From Proteobacteria bacterium UBA4457 (GTDB lineage Bacteria; Pseudomonadota; Gammaproteobacteria; Ga0077536), in assembly GCA_002390205.1 (NCBI GenBank), contig DGOV01000120.1:10402-19966 (forward strand): a stretch of 9,565 bases of DNA, in the 5' to 3' direction. A model generated the notes under the pieces. That model was not told where the DNA came from. It was given only the letters and a program-made list of their open reading frames with translations, and did no database searches. This document shows, one piece after another, positions 5,867-9,565 of this stretch. Position numbers and translations under genes: made by a program. Each line of letters begins with the position of its first letter. Position 1 is the first letter of the stretch.

Positions 5867-6631
5867 TCAAAATTTTGATAGTGTCTGCTCTAATTCTACA
5901 ATCGATGCTATTTCGTAAGTCGGTATTACGCTTGTTTCGCAATTAGTTTTCGAAGAAGCGTTTACCCATGCTACATCTAGGTTAGCATTTTTCGCGCCTA
6001 TGACGTCATCTTTTGGTGAGTCGCCAACATACAACGTATCTATTGATTCGCTATCGAGCAACCCAAGAGCGTGTTCGAAGATAAGACAGTTAGGTTTGCG
6101 CCAACCAAACTCATCTGATATGACAATGTGTGAAAAGTAATTTTCGACCCCATCACGGGCAAGTATACTGCGCGCAGTTCTCGCGTGATCGAAATTGGAT
6201 ACAATACCTAGACGGTAAGATTCGCTCAGTGCTTTGATTGCCAGCACATGCTTTTCTGGGATCACGCAGCCTTTTGTAAGTAGTTTCATATGTTCTGTGG
6301 ATAGTTTGTCTGCGAGCTCTGTTGTTTCTTGGCAATACACCAGCCCGCAAGCTTGTAGAATTTTTTCGAAGCGTTCTTGAGACGAAATCTCTCTGGCACT
6401 CTGATTACGTTCATTCTCGATAGTCAGGTTGGTTTCATAGAATGAGTGATGGAAGTCTTCAAAAGGAATCATTGGAGCGACTGTTTCTAATACAAGTTTT
6501 AGTGCTCCTAATGTCGAAATTTTTTCCTCGCCGAGCCAGGTAAATCGAGGTAATTTCTTTTTATCCCAAAGAGCGACGGTACCAAATAAATCAAAAATAA
6601 TTGTCTTATACATTTTTTTTTGCATGTTCAT
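5867..6631 (-). CDS. HAD-superfamily hydrolase (subfamily IA, haloacid dehalogenase/phosphatase-like)
   Basis: All four HAD motifs are visible in this 254-residue protein. Motif I is Asp14-Leu-Phe16-Gly-Thr18, motif II Val-Ser145-Asn146-Phe-Asp, motif III Lys179-Pro, and motif IV Gly203-Asp204-Ser205 followed by Asp208-Asp209. A helical cap of about 100 residues sits between motifs I and II, as in the C1-capped IA subfamily. Asp14 is the nucleophile. The second motif-I position, Asp in ordinary phosphatases, is Phe16; FDLFGT variants are frequent in dehalogenase-like IA members, so either a phosphatase or a non-phosphate hydrolase is possible. Met1, Met3 and Met7 are all candidate starts. I keep Met1, which is nearest to the GGGAAG ribosome site, although Met7 lies at the usual distance before motif I. 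A run of nine A residues lies between Met3 and Met7. It is the first gene of the minus-strand cluster and diverges from the aldolase-like gene. Confidence 0.88.
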   Translation of the reverse strand: MNMQKKMYKTIIFDLFGTVALWDKKKLPRFTWLGEEKISTLGALKLVLETVAPMIPFEDFHHSFYETNLTIENERNQSAREISSQERFEKILQACGLVYCQETTELADKLSTEHMKLLTKGCVIPEKHVLAIKALSESYRLGIVSNFDHARTARSILARDGVENYFSHIVISDEFGWRKPNCLIFEHALGLLDSESIDTLYVGDSPKDDVIGAKNANLDVAWVNASSKTNCETSVIPTYEIASIVELEQTLSKF

Positions 6632-6667
6632 TTTATGAAATTTCTTCCCTTATTCTTCAGCTTTAGC

Positions 6668-6695
6668 TCGAGTTGTAATTGCCATTATTCGAGTT
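6668..6695. repeat. Direct repeat TCGAGTT x2 at 21-bp spacing in the divergent promoter region
   Basis: Identical copies at 6668-6674 and 6689-6695 are offset by 21 bp, two helical turns, so they face the same side of the DNA. They flank the predicted -35 of the aldolase-like gene and lie in the shared spacer with the HAD gene. Same-face direct repeats are typical of activator or tandem-dimer binding sites; the role here is inferred. Confidence 0.4.
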
Positions 6696-6706
6696 ATTGC
6701 TATAGT
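6679..6706 (+). promoter_or_regulatory. Sigma-70 promoter for the aldolase-like gene
   Basis: A -35 TTGCCA at 6679-6684 and a -10 TATAGT at 6701-6706 each differ from consensus at one position, with a 16-bp spacer. Transcription would start near 6713, giving a leader of about 25 bases that contains the AGGGAGAG ribosome site at 6723-6730. This is the best sigma-70 match noticed in the window. Confidence 0.6.
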
Positions 6707-6737
6707 AACCTAGTAAGCTTAAAGGGAGAGCTCGATT

Positions 6738-7511
6738 ATGGTTAGCGTGTTGAATTCGCAAACGGATGTCCGATCACAAGTTAGTGCCGAGGAATGGGAT
6801 ACAAGAGTGGATCTAGCGGCAGCATATAGGCTAGTTGCTCATTACGGTTGGACGGATATGATTTTCACGCATCTATCTGCCCGAGTTCCTGGTCCAGATG
6901 ATCATTTTTTGATTAATCCTTATGGACTGATGTTTGACGAAATTACGGCGTCTAACCTTGTGAAAGTCGATTTAGATGGGCACATTGTCATGTCGAGTGA
7001 CTACGAAATCAATCCTGCTGGGTTCTGTATTCATAGTGCTATCCATATGGCTCGGCATGACGCTAAGGCCGTAATGCATCTTCATACTGATGATGGAACT
7101 GCTGTTTCTGCTATGGAGGAAGGGTTGATGCCATTGACGCAGACTGCGATGGTTTTGTTGTCGCAAGTGGCTTACCACGACTATGAAGGCGTGGCATTAG
7201 ATCTTGATGAGCGAGAACGTTTAATTAAAGATATAGGCGACAAGAAAGTTTTAATATTACGTAACCATGGGACTTTAGCCGCAGGAGAGTCAGTTTCTAG
7301 CTGCTTTATGTTGATGTACCTTCTAGAGCGATCGTGCACTATGCAAGTCCGAGCGATGAGCAGCAACAAACTTAGGCTGCCATCTCAACAGGCAATCACT
7401 ACTGCATCCAATCAGGGAAATCGACTGATTGAATCAGAGGGGCTCCACAAACTTGCTTGGCCGGCGTTGCTTCGTATGCTCGATCGCACGGATGCTAGCT
7501 ATAGAGAGTAA
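6738..7511 (+). CDS. Class II aldolase/adducin-family protein
   Basis: This 257-residue cytoplasmic protein has the class II aldolase/adducin head fold. The FTHLSARVPG segment is at 43-52, INPYG at 59-63, INPAGFCIHSAIHMARHD at 91-108, the metal-binding His114-x-His116 pair in MHLHTDDG, and the third metal His177 in LRNHGTL. The three histidines suggest a zinc-type site is intact. The catalytic glutamate of fuculose- and rhamnulose-phosphate aldolases (Glu73 of FucA) aligns by eye with Gly95 here. The AGF motif is the adducin-like form, so sugar-phosphate aldolase activity should not be assumed; decarboxylase, epimerase-like or other enolate chemistry is possible. The ATG at 6738 follows AGGGAGAG by seven bases and a good promoter. 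It diverges from the HAD gene and converges on the DUF1329 gene with a 16-bp gap. Confidence 0.9.
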   Translation: MVSVLNSQTDVRSQVSAEEWDTRVDLAAAYRLVAHYGWTDMIFTHLSARVPGPDDHFLINPYGLMFDEITASNLVKVDLDGHIVMSSDYEINPAGFCIHSAIHMARHDAKAVMHLHTDDGTAVSAMEEGLMPLTQTAMVLLSQVAYHDYEGVALDLDERERLIKDIGDKKVLILRNHGTLAAGESVSSCFMLMYLLERSCTMQVRAMSSNKLRLPSQQAITTASNQGNRLIESEGLHKLAWPALLRMLDRTDASYRE

Positions 7512-7527
7512 TTGCGCTAAGCCGCTT

Positions 7528-8913
7528 CTATATGCCCAGTCTTCTTAAGGCCTGCTTCGTCATATAGGCTCTGACAATATTTTCCTCAGGGTCAAGCGCC
7601 GATTCCCAGCCCCCACGACATGTTTTCCCGTGGTGAAAGCGAGTTACATTATTTTTCTGTACGTCGTGACTTATCGCCCAGTTCCAGCTCCATTCTGGTC
7701 GACCGTCGCTTGCGACTATAGCGTGCTGATCAGTCTTCATCTGACCGCCTCCGCCTTCAAGGCCTTTCCACATTTCACCTTTTCTATCATAAGTTATGCT
7801 CATACCCGCACCCATGTTTCTGGCATCCATATAAATTCGACGCTTTGATACAGGTGCCTTGGGATAGCCGATAGGCTCTCCTTCAAAGACAATTACCTCG
7901 GGAATAAGTGACTTTCCGACTTTAAAATAGCTCTTATTCTGCTTCCCGCCGATTAGATCTGGCTTCCAATTGTCGCGATCAGGGTGCCATTGGGAGTGAG
8001 ATGACCCTAAAAATGGTCCACGATGGATAATTCGAAAGTTCCCCCAAGTGAGCATTGGATCGCCTGAGGCCCATGCATCAGACAGGTAAAGATTCATGCC
8101 TGGCATATATGCCTCGAACCGTTGATTAGATGGAAATCTTCTCACTCTTTTCAGATTAGGCAGGTATCCCCATAGACCTGGAATATCCTTTTGATTGTAT
8201 TTCCATTTACTTAGGAAGGCGTGACCTTTGACATCCTGTGTGTGCGTAAACCAGATAGACTGCAGCCGCAGAAGGTCTTCGTACCCTTTTAAGTAAGGGC
8301 CAGAAGCAGACGGATGTACGAGACCTGAGCACTGTTGTTCAGCCCATACCCAGTCATATTCATATTGAACTTCTCCCTCAGGGTTGACTGTCTGTGCAGG
8401 GATCGGATATATACCTTTGTCGTGTCTACCCCAGCTGAGCGTAATGTTTGCAATTGCCTCATTGCCAGTCTTAGGTTCAGGGAATGGTAGTCCCCCTATC
8501 CAAGGCGCACCACTTTTAGTATAGACGTTTCCGTCTTCCCCAAATTTCGCCTGTCCTTGATTCCGGATAGTCGCGTCTAGAAAGTAGGGTGGAAATGCTT
8601 TCTCAATATCATGCTCAGAGGCCTGTATTTCAAAAGTTCTCCCGTCCTGAAGTACTTGTTGAAATGTAATAGGATCAAGGAGATCTTGGACCAGAAACAC
8701 ACTGTTCTTGTCAATTGTGTCACCAACTTTGACACGTCCTTTAGTATACGACTCTATATCTAGGAGCTCTTCGGGATAGGCTTCACTAGCATCAGCGGAA
8801 CGACACATTTGCGGCCATAGAGAAGTTAAAATACCTGCCCCTCCAACGCCGCTTGCTGTTTTGTCCATGAACGCACGTCGGCTGAAATCAAAGCCGTATT
8901 TCTTAATATGCAA
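7528..8913 (-). CDS. Tat-exported DUF1329 domain protein
   Basis: This 461-residue precursor starts with a twin-arginine signal: Ser11-Arg-Arg-Ala-Phe-Met-Asp-Lys18, then a Gly/Ala-rich hydrophobic stretch to about residue 35 and a plausible cleavage region near Ala39-Ala45. The rest resembles DUF1329 proteins: a segment on RRFPSNQRFEAYMPGMNLYLSDAWASGDPMLTW (in its RRVRRxP-like and GDPM landmarks), GPFLGSSH, the RRIYMDARNM strand and an aromatic-rich C terminus. DUF1329 proteins have a LolA/LolB-like half-barrel fold and often accompany DUF1302 outer-membrane proteins and RND exporters in steroid, aromatic or solvent catabolism loci, where they are thought to shuttle hydrophobic compounds through the periplasm. 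No such partners are visible here. Tat export implies folding or cofactor loading before export. The start is supported by AGGAGAGGG just upstream. Confidence 0.8.
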   Translation of the reverse strand: MHIKKYGFDFSRRAFMDKTASGVGGAGILTSLWPQMCRSADASEAYPEELLDIESYTKGRVKVGDTIDKNSVFLVQDLLDPITFQQVLQDGRTFEIQASEHDIEKAFPPYFLDATIRNQGQAKFGEDGNVYTKSGAPWIGGLPFPEPKTGNEAIANITLSWGRHDKGIYPIPAQTVNPEGEVQYEYDWVWAEQQCSGLVHPSASGPYLKGYEDLLRLQSIWFTHTQDVKGHAFLSKWKYNQKDIPGLWGYLPNLKRVRRFPSNQRFEAYMPGMNLYLSDAWASGDPMLTWGNFRIIHRGPFLGSSHSQWHPDRDNWKPDLIGGKQNKSYFKVGKSLIPEVIVFEGEPIGYPKAPVSKRRIYMDARNMGAGMSITYDRKGEMWKGLEGGGGQMKTDQHAIVASDGRPEWSWNWAISHDVQKNNVTRFHHGKTCRGGWESALDPEENIVRAYMTKQALRRLGI

Positions 8914-8928
8914 GATCCCTCTCCTGTT

Positions 8929-8950
8929 AAGCAGAATTCTTATTCTGCTT
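8929..8950 (-). promoter_or_regulatory. Perfect 9-bp inverted repeat in the DUF1329 leader
   Basis: Arms AAGCAGAAT (8929-8937) and ATTCTGCTT (8942-8950) are separated by four bases. On the minus-strand transcript this gives a hairpin with an AAGA loop ending a few bases before the AGGAGAGGG ribosome site. It could be a DNA operator, an mRNA element affecting translation or stability, or both. It has no U tract, so it is not a typical terminator. Confidence 0.55.
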
Positions 8951-9189
8951 GATATAGATGGTTTTTGGAAGGGTGTTGTCTAAAAACACGAGCTTTCACG
9001 ACAGACGCATTTTTAATTTAATTGTTTATCAATTAGTATGATCCCATTATTTTTATATAAAACCATATATAGTGGGTCCATAGAATCACACCTAATGTTC
9101 CTAATAGGCATTTAAGAGATTTCTCAGCCGTGTCTATCGGATTATTAGATAGGGGGCTAAAGTCCGGTAATTAGACTGAAAAATCTCGT

Positions 9190-9210
9190 AAATAGCTATA
9201 AATAGCTATT
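9190..9210. repeat. Duplicated 10-mer AAATAGCTAT that also forms an 8-bp-arm hairpin
   Basis: AAATAGCTAT occurs twice without a gap (9190-9199, 9200-9209). Because the unit is itself nearly palindromic, 9191-9198 and 9203-9210 also pair perfectly around a 4-base loop. It begins 11 bases after the stop of the 98-residue gene, so an AU-rich hairpin could mark its 3' end; on that strand a T5 run follows only after several bases. Either a weak terminator or a protein site; undetermined. Confidence 0.4.
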
Positions 9211-9221
9211 AAGGCTTATGC

Positions 9222-9518
9222 TTAGATTTCGGCTACTTTTTTATCTACTGTTGCGCTGAATCCCACATTATTCTCATGCCGAGGCTGAATTCGGCAAGCC
9301 ACGACTGTTCTAGCGTAGAAAGACCATGAATCTCTAAGTGCATTGAACATGCTCTCTTGGCCACAGCCTTGGCGGGCTTCTAATCTACCAAGTAGGCAAA
9401 TAATAATATCAGCCAGTTCGGCGGAGGGCCTACTTACGAACTCTGTCATAGCTCTTAGAGCGCTGTTATAAAGTGTGCTCGTCTCAATTGGATGGAGTTC
9501 TATTTGTTCTCTTTCCAT
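9222..9518 (-). CDS. Hypothetical 98-residue protein under a Fur box
   Basis: I do not recognise this family. The predicted protein is soluble and largely helical: an acidic N terminus (MEREQIELHP), a helix-forming stretch of about residues 15-48 ending in LLGRLEAR, and a second around 55-75 (SMFNALRDSWSFYARTVVACRI). The tail is polar. Three cysteines are scattered, with no CxxC pair. No signal peptide or membrane segment is evident. The ATG at 9518 has only a weak ribosome match (GAG), so the start is less certain, but no better in-frame start lies closer to the Fur box. The gene begins 27 bp after a perfect Fur palindrome, so iron-repressed expression is likely. It may be the first gene of an iron operon or stand beside a divergent iron gene beyond the window. 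Confidence 0.6.
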   Translation of the reverse strand: MEREQIELHPIETSTLYNSALRAMTEFVSRPSAELADIIICLLGRLEARQGCGQESMFNALRDSWSFYARTVVACRIQPRHENNVGFSATVDKKVAEI

Positions 9519-9545
9519 TTTATATACTCAGTGTTGTTTAATAGT

Positions 9546-9564
9546 AATGATAATCATTATCATT
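9546..9564. promoter_or_regulatory. Fur box (perfect 19-bp palindrome)
   Basis: AATGATAATCATTATCATT consists of perfect 9-bp arms around a central C at 9555. It shares the overlapping AATGATAAT/ATTATCATT core with the classical Fur consensus. Fur with Fe(II) would bind here and repress transcription when iron is plentiful. It lies 27 bp upstream of the 98-residue gene, where it would overlap that gene's promoter. It could equally control a divergent gene to the right, outside the window. Confidence 0.88.
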
Positions 9565-9565
9565 T

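Larger units (their letters stand above)
8914..9221. other. 308-bp gene-free spacer between the DUF1329 gene and the 98-residue ORF
   Basis: No credible ORF was seen. It holds the DUF1329 ribosome site (AGGAGAGGG on the minus strand, just after the hairpin), a 9-bp-arm hairpin at 8929-8950, and an AT-rich block around 9008-9070. Two CCTAAT copies 9 bp apart lie near 9092-9107, and a duplicated 10-mer/hairpin at 9190-9210. The DUF1329 promoter must lie here on the minus strand; I found no -10/-35 pair good enough to call. Confidence 0.6.

Noticed and set aside
5845..5870. GCTTT ... AAAGC hairpin followed by a T run between HAD and CmcJ genes
   Set aside because: The T run is on the plus strand, whereas the genes are on the minus strand; the stem is only five A/T-rich pairs.
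6153..7369. Alternate-frame ORFs in the HAD and aldolase-like genes
   Set aside because: The real genes carry complete family motifs in the other frame; these translations are Arg- or Ser-rich and motif-free.
7630..7848. 72-residue plus-strand frame opposite the DUF1329 gene
   Set aside because: It lies fully inside a gene with clear family landmarks and has no convincing ribosome site.
9120..9180. Short dyads (CTATC...GATAG, AGTC...GACT) in the right-hand spacer
   Set aside because: Four- to five-base arms with 9-base loops are expected by chance in AT-rich DNA.

Overview
The window looks like bacterial accessory or catabolic DNA, most likely from a gammaproteobacterium and possibly a marine one. 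That reading rests on moderate AT-leaning composition, compact divergent and convergent genes with AGGAG-type ribosome sites, a textbook 19-bp Fur box at the right edge, a TRAP transporter, a Tat-exported DUF1329 protein and a Gfa-family protein. No rRNA, tRNA, insertion sequence, phage gene or CRISPR array is visible, so the taxon stays an inference.

Layout, left to right. (1) The C-terminal end of a short-chain dehydrogenase (+) converges on a small Gfa/CENP-V-type zinc protein (-). (2) A divergent spacer of about 175 bp carries an extended -10 promoter. A near-perfect 21-bp palindrome sits on the predicted transcription start. It is followed by a two-gene TRAP transporter operon (+): a periplasmic binding protein, then a fused DctQM membrane protein whose TTG start overlaps the previous stop. 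(3) Converging on it is a three-gene minus-strand cluster, read in transcription order as a HAD-superfamily hydrolase, a CmcJ/NvfI-type putative non-haem iron oxygenase, and a polytopic permease that resembles the ArsP/DUF318 families. A nine-codon upstream ORF with a strong ribosome site overlaps the permease start. (4) Divergent from the HAD gene is an adducin-like class II aldolase-fold protein (+) with a good sigma-70 promoter and a 21-bp-phased direct repeat. (5) Converging on it is a Tat-signal DUF1329 protein (-) whose leader has a perfect 9-bp hairpin next to the ribosome site. (6) After a 308-bp gene-free stretch comes an unrecognised 98-residue protein (-) directly downstream of a perfect Fur palindrome.

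Working interpretation (inference): the central genes could form an uptake-and-processing locus for an unidentified small organic molecule. The TRAP system would import it, and the oxygenase, SDR, aldolase-fold and HAD proteins would transform it. The Gfa protein could handle a C1 or thiol by-product, and the permease could export a product or toxic metal(loid). Three proteins deviate from family consensus at key positions: the TRAP binding protein lacks the usual carboxylate-clamp arginine, the aldolase-like protein lacks the catalytic glutamate, and the HAD protein has Phe in place of the second motif-I aspartate. The substrate is therefore unlikely to be guessable from the best-studied homologues. 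No single element is proven to be a new system. The most distinctive points are the operator-like palindromes, the permease with its upstream ORF, and the HAD-CmcJ-permease grouping.
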